A program made the translations under genes and the position numbers. 64,000 nt of DNA from Rhodococcus pseudokoreensis (GTDB lineage Bacteria > Actinomycetota > Actinomycetes > Mycobacteriales > Mycobacteriaceae): assembly GCF_017068395.1 (NCBI RefSeq), contig NZ_CP070616.1, forward strand, positions 13,480 to 77,479, read 5' to 3'. Below the pieces are notes generated by a model that had not been told where the DNA came from, ran no database searches, and saw nothing but the letters and a program-made list of their open reading frames with translations. Shown in pieces: positions 26,731 through 36,294 of this stretch; positions within the stretch are counted from its first letter, which is position 1; every line of letters starts with the position of its first letter.

Positions 26731-27642
26731 TCAGGGGGCCGGAAGGTCGGGGACCAGGCGTGCGTGCTCGATCCGGGCGGTCTCCATCAGGTGCTCGCAC
26801 ACCGTCGTCACCCGCTCGGTCGTGAGAAGACGGGTGGGAATCACCATCCAGAAGCTGCGCTGGGCGCGAACCTGCTGGTGCAACACCGGACGCAGGCGGC
26901 GATCGTAATGTGCGAGAAAGCACGGCACGAGCGCCAACCCGACACCGCTCGCCGCCGCCTCGAGTTGGGCGAAGAGATTCGTCGTGCGAAAGACGATGTT
27001 CGCGCGAGCGGCGATCGCCTCGGCGCTCTGCAGTTCGGGAAGGTCGAGCAGCGACTCGACGAACCACACCATGTCGTGCACAGCCAAGTCCTCGGGAGCG
27101 GAAACCGGGGGATGATCGGCGAGATAGCGCGGACTCGCATAGAGCCGCAAGTCGTAGTCGCACAGGTGAATCATCTTGAAGCCCGGACGTTCCGGTCGGT
27201 TGGTCGTGACCGCGATGTCGAACTCTCCGACCGCGTAGTTGAGGAGGTGACTGGTGGTCACCAGTTCGATTTCGATCGCCGGGTGCTCGGTGCGTAGCCG
27301 GGCCAGTCCGGGGGCGATCACCGTGCCGCCGAACCCGTCGGTGGCGACGATGCGGACGGTCCCCTGCGGACTGTGCTTGCGGTCGCTGATGGCGGCCTGA
27401 GCGGAATCGGACTCCAGTTCGATCCGCTGGGCGTAGGGCAGCAGGCGCTGTCCGGCGGTCGTGAGAATCCAGCCCCCGGGCGTCTTGTCGAACAGCCGGG
27501 TGCCGAGATCCGTTTCGAGAGCGGTAACTCTGCGCCGGATGGTGGTGTGCTCGACCCCGAGTCGTTGAGCGGCCACGGCCAGCTTGCCGTAGCGCGTCAG
27601 GGCCAGGAAGTACCGGAGATCCTCGAGGTTCACACTGTGCAT
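26731..27642 (-). CDS. LysR-family transcriptional regulator
   Basis: Encodes 303 residues from ATG 27642 (GTG 27657, with GAAGGA upstream, is the alternative). The N-terminal helix-turn-helix reads NLEDLRYFLALTRYGKLAVA...HTTIRRRVTALETDLGTRLF. The effector domain follows (GTVRIVATDGFGG...IEIELVTT...VGEFDIAVTTNRPERPG...GVGLALVPCFLA). It is divergent from the hydroxyisobutyrate-dehydrogenase-like gene 98 bases away, so it probably controls that operon and itself in response to a pathway intermediate. The effector is unknown. Confidence 0.88.
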   Translation of the reverse strand: MHSVNLEDLRYFLALTRYGKLAVAAQRLGVEHTTIRRRVTALETDLGTRLFDKTPGGWILTTAGQRLLPYAQRIELESDSAQAAISDRKHSPQGTVRIVATDGFGGTVIAPGLARLRTEHPAIEIELVTTSHLLNYAVGEFDIAVTTNRPERPGFKMIHLCDYDLRLYASPRYLADHPPVSAPEDLAVHDMVWFVESLLDLPELQSAEAIAARANIVFRTTNLFAQLEAAASGVGLALVPCFLAHYDRRLRPVLHQQVRAQRSFWMVIPTRLLTTERVTTVCEHLMETARIEHARLVPDLPAP

Positions 27643-27740
27643 CTTTGCACAGTCCACGTGCGAAGGTCCTTCTTGTCCGTGCACTAATCCACCATCAATA
27701 GTGAACTGCAACACCCCCCCACGAACGAAAGCAGGTTGAG

Positions 27741-28625
27741 ATGAGCACAATCGGGTTCATTGGTCTGGGCACGATGGGACGGCCCATGGCCGCGAACCTC
27801 GTCAAGGCCGGTCACGAGGTGAAGGGATTCGACGTCGTCTCCGACGCCCGGGACCGTGCGGTCGAGGACGGGATCAAGGTCGCCTCATCTGCGGTCGAGG
27901 CCGCAACCGGCGTCAATGTCCTGATCACCATGCTCCCCAAGGGCGATCACGTCCGTCAGGCGCTGCTGGTCGCCGACGGTCCGCTCTCGGTGCTTGCGCC
28001 GGGCGCCGTCGTCATCGACTCGTCGTCGATCGACGTGCCCACCTCGCGTGATCTGCACGAACGAGGCGTCGAGTTGGGAATCGAGGTGCTGGACGCCCCG
28101 GTCTCCGGCGGCCTCGCCGGCGCCCAGGCGGGAACCTTGACCTTCATGATCGGCGGTGCGGCCGAGACGGTAGAGAAGGTGCGGCCGCTGTTCGAGGCGA
28201 TGGGGTCCCGCACCGTCCTCACCGGCGGTCCCGGCTCCGGGCAGGTCGCGAAGGCGGTCAACCAGATGGTCTTCGGCAGCAGCCTCGTCGCCCTCACCGA
28301 AGCGTTCGTCATCGCCGAACGACTCGGGCTGGCCCCGCAGAAGCTGTTCGACGTCCTGAGCACCTCCTCCGGAGATTGCTGGGCGCTGCACAACTTCTGC
28401 CCGCTGCCCGGACTGGTCGACGGCTCGGCCGCCGACAACAACTACGCCCCGAAGTTCGCGGCCGCCCTGCTGGCCAAGGATCTCGGCCTCGCGGCTACTG
28501 CAGCCGACAGCGCCGGCGTCGAATTGGTCGTCGGACGGGGCGCGAAAGACAAGCTCGACGAATTGTCGATCAAGGACGGCCATCTCGATGCGTCCGCGGT
28601 GATCACCAAGGTCGGCCTCAAGTAA
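27741..28625 (+). CDS. 3-hydroxyisobutyrate dehydrogenase family oxidoreductase
   Basis: Encodes 294 residues of a beta-hydroxyacid dehydrogenase, which oxidises 3-hydroxyisobutyrate or related 3-hydroxyacids to semialdehydes with NAD(P). IGFIGLGTMGRPMAANLVKAG is the Rossmann loop. APVSGGLAGAQAGTL is the substrate-binding signature, and the catalytic Lys lies in GQVAKAVNQMV. It sits next to an aldehyde dehydrogenase gene that could take the semialdehyde product. Relatives include tartronate-semialdehyde and 2-hydroxymethylglutarate dehydrogenases, so the true substrate is open. Confidence 0.88.
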   Translation: MSTIGFIGLGTMGRPMAANLVKAGHEVKGFDVVSDARDRAVEDGIKVASSAVEAATGVNVLITMLPKGDHVRQALLVADGPLSVLAPGAVVIDSSSIDVPTSRDLHERGVELGIEVLDAPVSGGLAGAQAGTLTFMIGGAAETVEKVRPLFEAMGSRTVLTGGPGSGQVAKAVNQMVFGSSLVALTEAFVIAERLGLAPQKLFDVLSTSSGDCWALHNFCPLPGLVDGSAADNNYAPKFAAALLAKDLGLAATAADSAGVELVVGRGAKDKLDELSIKDGHLDASAVITKVGLK

Positions 28626-28725
28626 GCGACGGCCGTACGCGGTCCTCTCCGAGCGCCGGTCACATCAGGCGCGCACACCGGGCCCTCACACGACTTATCC
28701 AGTACACACGGAAGACATCAGCAAC

Positions 28726-30201
28726 ATGGCTACAGTAACTGCCGAGCTCGCCGACGAGTACCTGAACCTGGTCGATGGCCAGTGGGTCGGCGCCCGCAAC
28801 GACGAATGGATCCCGGTCGAAAGCCCCCGGGACCGTCGGACGATCGCCCGCGTGCCCCGTGGCGGCGAAAAGGACATCGCGGACGCGGTCAACGCCGCCG
28901 GGCGCGCCTTCCCCGGCTGGCGGGACACCGCACCCCGCGCCCGAGGGCGCCTGCTCCAGCAGATCGCCGACGCCCTCGAACCCCATGTCGAGCGCATCGC
29001 GCGGATCATCTCGGTGGAGAACGGCAACGCGCTGCGCACCCAGTCGCGCGGTGAGGTGAACTTCGCTATCGACGTCTTCCGCTACTTCGGATCGGTCGCC
29101 GGCGAAATCAAGGGCGAGACCATCCCGCTCAACGCCACCGTGCTCGACTACTCCCGTCGTGAGCCGCTCGGCGTGGTCGGCGCGATCACCCCGTGGAACG
29201 CTCCGGTGCAGCTGGCGGTCATGAAGATCGCGTCCGCACTGGCGGCCGGAAACACGCTGGTGCTCAAGGCCGCCGAAGACGCCCCCCTCGCGGTCCTCGA
29301 GATCGCCAAGATCGCCGACGAGTTCCTGCCGCGTGGCGTGTTGAACGTGATCGTCGGCTACGGCACCGAAGCGGGCGAAGCCCTCATCACGCATCCGGAT
29401 GTGCGGAAGCTCTCGTTCACCGGCTCCACCGCGGTCGGCTCCCGGGTGATGGCCGCCGCATCCGACCGGATCCTGCCGGTCTCCCTCGAACTCGGCGGGA
29501 AGAACCCGCAGATCGTCTACCCGGACGCGAACGAGGACTGGGTCGCGCAGGGCACCATCACCGGTATGCGCTTCGTCCGCCAGGGGCAGTCCTGCACCGC
29601 CGGATCACGCCTGTTCGTGCACAAGAGCATCCTCGACTCCTTCGTCGACAAGGTCACCACCAACCTGGCGAAGCTGAAGGTCGGTGACCCCCTCGACGAG
29701 GACTCCGACATCGGTGCGATCGTCAACAAGAAGCAGTTCGACCGGGTCTGCGGCTACATCGACGACGGCTTGCAGCGCAGCAACACCACCGCCGCCGTCG
29801 GCGGCCGGCCCCCGACCGAGGGGCCGCTGTCGGAGGGCTACTACGTCGAGCCCACCGTCATCGTCGGGGTGGAGAACGACTGGCGTATCGCGCAAGAAGA
29901 GATCTTCGGACCGGTGATGTGCGTGATTCCCTGGGAGGACGAGGACGACGTCATCCGGATGGCCAACGACACCCACTACGGTCTGTCGGCGTTCATCTGG
30001 ACTCACGACATCGGCCGTGCCCTGCGGGCGGCGCACTCGATCGAGGCCGGTTGGGTTCAGGTCAACCAGGGTGGCGGGCAGGTGCTCGGGCAGTCCTACG
30101 GCGGGTACAAGCGCAGCGGCATCGGCCGTGAGTTCTCCCTCGAGGGCATGATCGAAAGCTTCACCCAGCGTAAGCACGTCTCCATCGACACCAACCGCTG
30201 A
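28726..30201 (+). CDS. NAD(P)-dependent aldehyde dehydrogenase
   Basis: Encodes 491 residues of a full-length aldehyde dehydrogenase. Visible features are VGAITPWNAPVQL and KAAEDAPL (cofactor site), KLSFTGSTAVGSRV, the general base Glu in VSLELGGKNPQ, and the nucleophile Cys at about residue 290 in QGQSCTAGSR. It oxidises an aldehyde or semialdehyde to the acid. The sequence lacks features I would call specific for the CoA-acylating MmsA type. It follows the hydroxyacid dehydrogenase by 100 bases and precedes the CoA-metabolism genes. Confidence 0.92.
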   Translation: MATVTAELADEYLNLVDGQWVGARNDEWIPVESPRDRRTIARVPRGGEKDIADAVNAAGRAFPGWRDTAPRARGRLLQQIADALEPHVERIARIISVENGNALRTQSRGEVNFAIDVFRYFGSVAGEIKGETIPLNATVLDYSRREPLGVVGAITPWNAPVQLAVMKIASALAAGNTLVLKAAEDAPLAVLEIAKIADEFLPRGVLNVIVGYGTEAGEALITHPDVRKLSFTGSTAVGSRVMAAASDRILPVSLELGGKNPQIVYPDANEDWVAQGTITGMRFVRQGQSCTAGSRLFVHKSILDSFVDKVTTNLAKLKVGDPLDEDSDIGAIVNKKQFDRVCGYIDDGLQRSNTTAAVGGRPPTEGPLSEGYYVEPTVIVGVENDWRIAQEEIFGPVMCVIPWEDEDDVIRMANDTHYGLSAFIWTHDIGRALRAAHSIEAGWVQVNQGGGQVLGQSYGGYKRSGIGREFSLEGMIESFTQRKHVSIDTNR

Positions 30202-30482
30202 CCCATCACCGGCGATGGGTGGGTGATGCCGCAGTCGACGAGCCGGAGCCTTCGGCAGTCCTGAACCGACGTGCACGGCTCCAGGCCCGGCTGCTGACGG
30301 GCGAAGGCGGGCTCAACCTCCACGCCTTCGCCCGTCCCCCCGCCGGCTTGACCCAACCCCCTACTCCCCAGACCCGTACCGCCGATCACTTCGGTCGAGG
30401 CTCGAGACAAGACCTCTCACCTTCCCCTGCCGAGATCAGCGAACAGGGTGGATCACTGCGACCGCGAGGAAGAACAGGCACC

Positions 30483-31361
30483 ATGACCATCACCCAGGAG
30501 TCGACGGCGACCGAACCGGAACTCGCCCTTCGGCAGCTGCTCGAGAACGATCCACCGGCCGACCTAGTGACCGACCGCGTGGCCCTCCAGCGCCAGGGGA
30601 GTGTCGCCGTGGTCACCTTGAGTCACCCGAAGGCCCACAACGCCCTGGCCCTCGCAAGCTGGCAACGACTCCGGTCGATATTCGACGAGCTGGCACACGA
30701 TCCGACGCTGCGCGCCGCCGTGATCCGCGGTGCCGGTACCAAGGCCTTCGCCGCCGGCGCCGACATCAAGGAGTTCCCCCGCACCCGGATGACGGCCGCC
30801 GACGCCACCCACTACAACGAGTTCGTCGCGCAAACCCTGCGCGCCGTCTCAGCTGTCCCGGTTCCCGTCATCGCGGCGATCCGCGGACTGGCCGTGGGAG
30901 GCGGATGTGAATTGTCCACCGCGTGCGATGTCCGCATTGCCACCGAGGACGCCCGGTTCGGAATCCCGATCGGGCGGCTCGGGGTCATCCTCGGCTACAC
31001 CGAGGCCGACGCCGCCGCCCGACTGATCGGTCCGGCAGCGCTGAAGTACCTCCTCTTCAGTGGCGACCTGATCTACGTCGAGGACGCCCAACGGCTGGGA
31101 CTGGTGCAGAAGATCGTCCCGACGCACGAACTCGCCTCGGCCACTGCGAAACTCGTCACACGAATCTGCTGCCAGTCGGCCGTCACCATGCGGGCATCGA
31201 AGCTAGTGGCCGACATGCACGGGCGGGCACTGACCGCGGCGGACACCGAGCTCTTGTCGCGTCTGAGTGTCGAAGCCTACGAAGGCGAGGACCTCCAGGA
31301 AGGGGTGGCGGCCTTCGAACAGGGACGCCGACCCGTGTTCAACCAGCAGGAAGTGAACTGA
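30483..31361 (+). CDS. Enoyl-CoA hydratase/isomerase
   Basis: Encodes 292 residues starting at ATG 30483 (GAGGAAGAA upstream); the open frame before it is proline-rich and not coding. The crotonase fold is plain: VAVVTLSHPKAHNALALASW, oxyanion-hole segments AFAAGADIKEF and AIRGLAVGGGCELSTACDV, and FGIPIGRLGVILGY. The Glu of the second segment is present, while GYTEADAAARLIG replaces the usual second catalytic Glu site. It would hydrate or isomerise an enoyl-CoA in the pathway. The next gene starts one base after its stop. Confidence 0.88.
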   Translation: MTITQESTATEPELALRQLLENDPPADLVTDRVALQRQGSVAVVTLSHPKAHNALALASWQRLRSIFDELAHDPTLRAAVIRGAGTKAFAAGADIKEFPRTRMTAADATHYNEFVAQTLRAVSAVPVPVIAAIRGLAVGGGCELSTACDVRIATEDARFGIPIGRLGVILGYTEADAAARLIGPAALKYLLFSGDLIYVEDAQRLGLVQKIVPTHELASATAKLVTRICCQSAVTMRASKLVADMHGRALTAADTELLSRLSVEAYEGEDLQEGVAAFEQGRRPVFNQQEVN

Positions 31362-31362
31362 C

Positions 31363-32568
31363 ATGGCTGCACTCGACGGGATCCGCGTCGTCGATCTCAC
31401 CCGCTATCTCTCCGGACCGACCCTGACCATGCTCCTGGCCGACCTCGGCGCCGACGTCATCAAGATTGAGACGTTGCCCGTCGGCGACCCCGCCCGCCAG
31501 TCCGGCCCGTTTCAGGACGGCGAGAGCGTGTACTACATGGCCTCCAACCGGAACAAGCGCTCGATCGCGTTGGACCTGCGGACCCCGGAGGGAATGCAGG
31601 CGTGCCGGGACCTGATCCTTGACGCCGACGTATTCGTCCAAAACTTCAAACCCGGCACCACCGACGCCATGGGGCTCGGCGCCGCAGACCTGCACGAACT
31701 CAACCCCCAATTGGTGTATGTGTCCCTCAGCGGTTTCGGTCAGCGCGGACCGGGTGCGGACCTGCCCGGCTTCGACCAGACCGCCCAGGCGATGTCCGGG
31801 CTGATGAGCATCACCGGCACCGCCGAGACCGGCCCCCTGCGCGTGGGTATCGCGGTCGCCGACTCGGTGACCGGAGTGTTCGGTGCCGTCGGTGTGCTGG
31901 GTGCACTCTACGAGCGTGAGCGCACCGGAGTGGGCACCGTCGTCGAGGGGTCGCTGATGCAGTCGATGCTCACCATGCTGTCGTATCAGGCGCAGAAGTA
32001 CCTCAGCCTCGGCGTCGTGCCCGGTCAGGACGGCAACGACCATCCGATCATGTTCCCCCAGGGCACCTTCAAGACCGCCGACGGTGCCATGACCCTGGCC
32101 TGCGGCAACGAAAAGATGTGGCACCGGCTGTGCGACGTACTCGATTTCCCGGCCTACAAGAGCGACGAACGCTTCGCCGACAACGCCGCCCGGATGACCA
32201 ACCGGGCTGAGCTGCGCCGCATCATCGAGGACGTCCTCGCCGCGAAGACCACCGAGGAATGGCTCAACGTTGTTGCGGCGTCCGGTGTGCCGTGCGGTCC
32301 CGTCCTGACCGTCGACCAGGCACTCGATCACCCGGTCACCGCCGGACTCGACATGATCGAGGAGACCGACCACACCACCCTCGGCCCGATGAAGGTCCTC
32401 GGACAGGCGATCAACATCACCGGGAGCGAGAAGAACTGGCTGCGCCGCCCGCCGCCGCTGCTCGGCGAACACACCCGCGAGATTCTCGCAGACGTCGGAT
32501 ACGACGACGAGCGGATCGGCGAGATGCTCACCGGGAAACAAGCGCTGCAGTGGAACTCGGAACAATGA
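31363..32568 (+). CDS. Class III CoA-transferase (CaiB/BaiF family)
   Basis: Encodes 401 residues. Typical family text: LDGIRVVDLTRYLSGPTLTM, LGADVIKIE, NRNKRSIALDL, VFVQNFKPGTTDAMGLG (with the catalytic Asp region close by), VYVSLSGFGQRGP, and QPFQDGES-like turns. It moves CoA between carboxylic acids, activating the substrate without ATP. The stop overlaps the lutA start by four bases, so it is co-transcribed with the hydratase and LutABC genes. Confidence 0.9.
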   Translation: MAALDGIRVVDLTRYLSGPTLTMLLADLGADVIKIETLPVGDPARQSGPFQDGESVYYMASNRNKRSIALDLRTPEGMQACRDLILDADVFVQNFKPGTTDAMGLGAADLHELNPQLVYVSLSGFGQRGPGADLPGFDQTAQAMSGLMSITGTAETGPLRVGIAVADSVTGVFGAVGVLGALYERERTGVGTVVEGSLMQSMLTMLSYQAQKYLSLGVVPGQDGNDHPIMFPQGTFKTADGAMTLACGNEKMWHRLCDVLDFPAYKSDERFADNAARMTNRAELRRIIEDVLAAKTTEEWLNVVAASGVPCGPVLTVDQALDHPVTAGLDMIEETDHTTLGPMKVLGQAINITGSEKNWLRRPPPLLGEHTREILADVGYDDERIGEMLTGKQALQWNSEQ

Positions 32569-33338
32569 CCACCGCCCAGCACGAGAGTCCGACGTCCCGG
32601 CCGGCGGCGGGGATGCGGGTGGCCCTGATGGCGACCTGTCTGACCGACACCCTGTATCCGCACACCGCCCGGGCCGTCGTCACGTTGCTCGAACGCCTCG
32701 GCTGCACCGTCGAATTCCCGCTGAGTCAAACATGTTGCGGTCAAATGCACTTCAACACCGGCTACCGTGACGACGCCACCCGGCTCGCCTCCCGCATGAA
32801 CGAGGTGTTCGACGGGTACACCGCCGTCGTGGCACCGTCCGGATCGTGCGCAGCCATGGTCCGCGACATCTACCCGAAACTTCCCGGCGTGGGGGAGGAC
32901 CTCGCCCACCGCATGTATGAGCTCTCGGAGTTCCTCGTCGATGTGCTCGGGGTGACCGACGTCGGTGCCTACTTCCCGCACCGCGTCACCTACCACCCCA
33001 CCTGCCACTCACTGCGGATGCTCGGTGTCGGCGAGCGGCCGTTGCAGCTGCTGCGCGCGGTTCGCGGCATCGACCTGATCGAGCTGCCCGCCGCGGAATC
33101 GTGCTGCGGATTCGGTGGCACATTCGCGGTCAAGAACGCCGAAACATCGAGCGCTATGCTCAGCGACAAGATGCGGTGCGTGCTCAACACCGGCGCCGAA
33201 GTGCTCACCGCCGGCGACAACTCGTGCTTGATGCACATCGGCGGCGGTCTGTCGCGTCTTCGCACCGGAGTGCACACCCTGCACCTCGCCGACATTCTCG
33301 CCTCGACCGAGGAGGACCCGTGGCACGTAACCCAGTGA
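32565..33338 (+). CDS. lutA: LutA-type Fe-S oxidoreductase subunit
   Basis: Encodes 257 residues with the twin cysteine-rich CCG domains of LutA/GlcF proteins: CLTDTLYPHTARAV...SQTCCGQMHFNTGY, then YHPTCHSLRML and ESCCGFGGTFAVKNAETSSAM. These domains bind Fe-S or heterodisulfide-type centres. With LutB and LutC it forms the L-lactate-oxidising complex first described in Bacillus. The ATGA overlap with the CoA-transferase gene and the 19-base overlap with lutB show tight coupling. In this setting the hydroxy acid could be a lactate-like pathway product. Confidence 0.9.
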   Translation: MTTAQHESPTSRPAAGMRVALMATCLTDTLYPHTARAVVTLLERLGCTVEFPLSQTCCGQMHFNTGYRDDATRLASRMNEVFDGYTAVVAPSGSCAAMVRDIYPKLPGVGEDLAHRMYELSEFLVDVLGVTDVGAYFPHRVTYHPTCHSLRMLGVGERPLQLLRAVRGIDLIELPAAESCCGFGGTFAVKNAETSSAMLSDKMRCVLNTGAEVLTAGDNSCLMHIGGGLSRLRTGVHTLHLADILASTEEDPWHVTQ

Positions 33339-34762
33339 CCTGGATGGGGGTACCCACCTTCCCCAAGGCTGCCCAGGAAGCGCTTGGTGATTCACAGCTG
33401 CGGAGCAATCTGCGCCACGCCACCCACACCATCCGTGACAAACGGGCCGCCGCGGTCGGTGAGGTGCCGGACTGGGAACGGCTGCGGCGCGCCGGGGAGG
33501 CGATCAAGGACGAAACCCTCGCCCACCTCGACACCTACCTTCAGAAGCTGGAAGCGGCGGTGACCTCCCGCGGTGGTGTCGTGCACTGGGCGCGTGACGC
33601 CGCCGAAGCCAACGCGATCGTATTGAAGTTGGCACGCGCCGCCGGAGCCGACGAGGTGGTCAAGGTCAAGTCCATGGCCACCGCCGAGATCGGACTGAAC
33701 GAAGCCCTCGAGGAGGGGGGCGTGACCGCGATCGAGACCGACCTGGCCGAACTCATCGTCCAACTCGGCAACGACCGCCCCTCCCACATCCTCGTTCCGG
33801 CCATCCACCGGAATCGATCCGAGGTCCGGGAAATCTTCCGGAACCAGATGCCGGAAGCGCCCGCGGACTTGTCGTCGGAACCGAAGGCGTTGGCCGAGGC
33901 GGCACGCCGGCATCTGCGTAAGAAGTTCCTCTCCGCGAAGGTCGCGGTCTCGGGAGCGAACTTCGCCGTCGCCGATACCGGTTCGATCATGGTGGTCGAA
34001 TCCGAGGGAAACGGCCGCATGTGCCTGACCTTGCCGCAGACACTTATCACCGTGATGGGAATCGAGAAACTCGTCCCCACCAGCCGGGACCTGGAAGTCT
34101 TCCTGCAATTGCTGCCGCGCTCGTCGACCGCGGAACGGATGAACCCCTACACCTCGATGTGGACCGGGGTCACCCCCGGCGACGGCCCGCAGGAATTCCA
34201 TCTGATTCTCCTCGACAACGGTCGCACCGCGACCCTGTCCGATCCCGTCGGGCGTCAGGCGCTGCGATGCATTCGCTGCTCGGCATGTCTGAACGTGTGC
34301 CCGGTGTACGAGCGCACCGGTGGCCAGTCCTACGGGTCGGTGTACCCCGGCCCCATCGGGGCGATTCTCACCCCGCAACTCGTCGACGACCCGCACGACA
34401 AGCAGGCGGCCTCGCTGCCGTTCGCATCGTCGCTGTGCGGCGCCTGCTTCGAGGTGTGCCCGGTACGCATCGACATCCCCGAGGTCCTCACCCACCTGCG
34501 GGCACGCGCCGTCGCCGAGAAGAGCAAGATGTCGCCGGAAGCCCTGGCGATGAGCGCCATGGCGACGATGTTCGCCGATCCCCGCAAGTACGCGCTCGCT
34601 CAGCGGGCCGGGGCCGCGGCCGCGAAGCTCGCCCCGTCCGGGTCGGTGTCCCGACTGCCGTTCCCGGGTTCGCGATGGACGGCCACCCGGGACATGCCGA
34701 TGCCGGCGACCGAGTCGTTCCGCACCTGGTGGAAGACGAACCGGAAGGATTCCGATGAGTGA
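33320..34762 (+). CDS. lutB: LutB-type iron-sulfur protein
   Basis: Encodes 480 residues from GTG 33320, with GGAGG just upstream; the longer frame overlaps lutA. The N-terminal LUD domain (VTSRGGVVHWARDAAEANAI, SMATAEIGLNEALE) is followed by two 4Fe-4S motifs: CIRCSACLNVCPVY and CGACFEVCPVRID. LutB relays electrons from lactate oxidation to the respiratory chain. A basic, proline-containing C-terminal tail ends the protein. It overlaps lutC by eight bases. Confidence 0.92.
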   Translation: MARNPVTWMGVPTFPKAAQEALGDSQLRSNLRHATHTIRDKRAAAVGEVPDWERLRRAGEAIKDETLAHLDTYLQKLEAAVTSRGGVVHWARDAAEANAIVLKLARAAGADEVVKVKSMATAEIGLNEALEEGGVTAIETDLAELIVQLGNDRPSHILVPAIHRNRSEVREIFRNQMPEAPADLSSEPKALAEAARRHLRKKFLSAKVAVSGANFAVADTGSIMVVESEGNGRMCLTLPQTLITVMGIEKLVPTSRDLEVFLQLLPRSSTAERMNPYTSMWTGVTPGDGPQEFHLILLDNGRTATLSDPVGRQALRCIRCSACLNVCPVYERTGGQSYGSVYPGPIGAILTPQLVDDPHDKQAASLPFASSLCGACFEVCPVRIDIPEVLTHLRARAVAEKSKMSPEALAMSAMATMFADPRKYALAQRAGAAAAKLAPSGSVSRLPFPGSRWTATRDMPMPATESFRTWWKTNRKDSDE

Positions 34763-35369
34763 CGCCCGCACCGCCATCCTCCACCGGGTCCGAGACGCGC
34801 TCAGCGATCGACCGATGGCCGGTGACATCCCCCGCGACTACGACCTGCATCGCGACTACCCGGATCTGCTCGAGTTGGCGCAGGAGCGGATCGCCGACTA
34901 CAAGGCCGACGTCCGCAGGGTCAGCCCCGCTCAGGTGGGGACGGAGATCACCGCGGCCCTGGCCCGCCGAGGCGCCGCCCGGGTCATCGCCCCGCCCGGG
35001 CTGCCGACCGACTGGCGCACCCCGGAAGTGACATGGCTCGACGACACACCGTTAGGTCTCGACGAACTCGACGCCGCGGACGCGGTGGTGACCGGGTGCG
35101 CCGTCACGATCGCCGAAACCGGCACCATCGTCCTCGACGCGGGCCCGACACAGGGGCGGAGGGCGTTGACCCTCGTCCCCGACTACCACCTGTGTGTGAT
35201 CGAAGCCCACCAGGTGGTCGCGACCGTGCCGGAGGCTCTGGCCCGCCTCGATACCACCCGGCCGCTGACGTTCATCTCCGGCCCGTCCGCCACCAGCGAC
35301 ATCGAACTCGACCGAGTCGAAGGCGTGCACGGACCGCGGACCCTCGACGTCCTGCTGATCGAGTCGTAG
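34755..35369 (+). CDS. lutC: LutC-type LUD-domain protein
   Basis: Encodes 204 residues of the third subunit. The LUD domain shows TGCAVTIAETGTIVLDAGPT and LVPDYHLCVIEAHQVVATVP, the characteristic strand pair. It completes the lutABC set. The N-terminal half is helical (AILHRVRDALSDRP). It is the last gene of the operon, with a GntR gene 175 bases downstream behind its own operator. Confidence 0.9.
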   Translation: MSDARTAILHRVRDALSDRPMAGDIPRDYDLHRDYPDLLELAQERIADYKADVRRVSPAQVGTEITAALARRGAARVIAPPGLPTDWRTPEVTWLDDTPLGLDELDAADAVVTGCAVTIAETGTIVLDAGPTQGRRALTLVPDYHLCVIEAHQVVATVPEALARLDTTRPLTFISGPSATSDIELDRVEGVHGPRTLDVLLIES

Positions 35370-35408
35370 GCCTGCCGACGGGGGTGACACACCACCGCCC
35401 GTGGATTG

Positions 35409-35423
35409 TGGATCCAGAATCAC
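35409..35423. promoter_or_regulatory. Candidate FCD-GntR operator 2
   Basis: TGGATCC-A-GAATCAC matches the left half of the shared site exactly and the right half weakly. A TATACT box lies ten bases downstream. The site is positioned to control the following GntR gene, suggesting autoregulation. Confidence 0.55.
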
Positions 35424-35543
35424 GATCCCCGCTATACTGACATCCGAGAGAGCTGCCGGACACCCGGCGGTAGCTCTCGGACCAGCGCGGGTGTCGGGTT
35501 CATCCCGCCACCCGCGATCAGTGGACACAGCGGAGGGCCCATC

Positions 35544-36287
35544 ATGTCTGAGCAACTAGCCGACGGCACGACCGGCTTCGCCCTGGGAGAGTCCGTCCTC
35601 GGCGAACTGCCGCCGCGCGACACTACCGCCCTGGTCCGTGGGGTGCGAGACCGACTTCGGCTGGCCATCGCACTGGGGGAGATTCCCTCCGGGTCCCGAC
35701 TCAATCAAGTGCAGCTGGCCAAACAACTCGGCGTCAGCCGTATGCCGATCCGGACCGCGACCGCAGAACTGGTGGCCGAAGGACTGCTCGAGGTCGTTCC
35801 GGGCGGCGGGGTCGCGGTGCGTCAGTTCACCGAACGCGACCTGCGTGATGTGTTCGAGGTGCGTGGGGCGCTCGAATCCCGTGCGGTACGACACGTCGCC
35901 GAGCATCAGCCCGTCTGGGGACTGGCCACCATCGACAAAGTGGTGGAGACGCACAAACCGTTGGTGCCGACCTATGGGCCCGCGCAACTGCTCGCCGCGG
36001 ACCGCGAGTTCCACATGTCGATTCTCGACGCCACCGAGAATTCGTTCTTCCGGCGTTCGATCATGCCGGTGTGGTCGACGGTCGAGCGGGCGATGGTTCA
36101 GGTCCTCCATCTCCAAGAGGTCTTTACCTCCGCCTGGGACGAGCACGAACAGATCGTGCAGGCGATGCGCGCCGGTGACCCGGAGTTGGCCGAGGCCCGA
36201 TTGCACCAGCACCTCGAGCACGCCGCTTCGGAATTGGCGAAGGTCATGCCCCCGGAGGACCGTGTCGCTGCCGCCGACCAGGGCTGA
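35544..36287 (+). CDS. FCD-type GntR regulator, second copy
   Basis: Encodes 247 residues from ATG 35544 (GGAGGG upstream). The winged helix (VRGVRDRLRLAIALGEIPSG...LAKQLGVSRMPIRTATAELV) is followed by an FCD domain with D...H...H ligands (DREFHMSIL, WDEHEQIVQAM, HQHLEHA). It differs clearly from the GntR at 24716, so this is not a recent duplication. It sits directly after lutABC and is convergent with the kinase gene, separated by only seven bases. The likely effector is a carboxylate of the pathway. Confidence 0.88.
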   Translation: MSEQLADGTTGFALGESVLGELPPRDTTALVRGVRDRLRLAIALGEIPSGSRLNQVQLAKQLGVSRMPIRTATAELVAEGLLEVVPGGGVAVRQFTERDLRDVFEVRGALESRAVRHVAEHQPVWGLATIDKVVETHKPLVPTYGPAQLLAADREFHMSILDATENSFFRRSIMPVWSTVERAMVQVLHLQEVFTSAWDEHEQIVQAMRAGDPELAEARLHQHLEHAASELAKVMPPEDRVAAADQG

Positions 36288-36294
36288 TCGCCGC

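Noticed and set aside
28694..28711. A fifth copy of the GntR operator upstream of the aldehyde dehydrogenase gene (TTATCCAGTACACAC)
   Set aside because: Only ATCCAG and the final ACA agree with the consensus; the dyad symmetry is lost.
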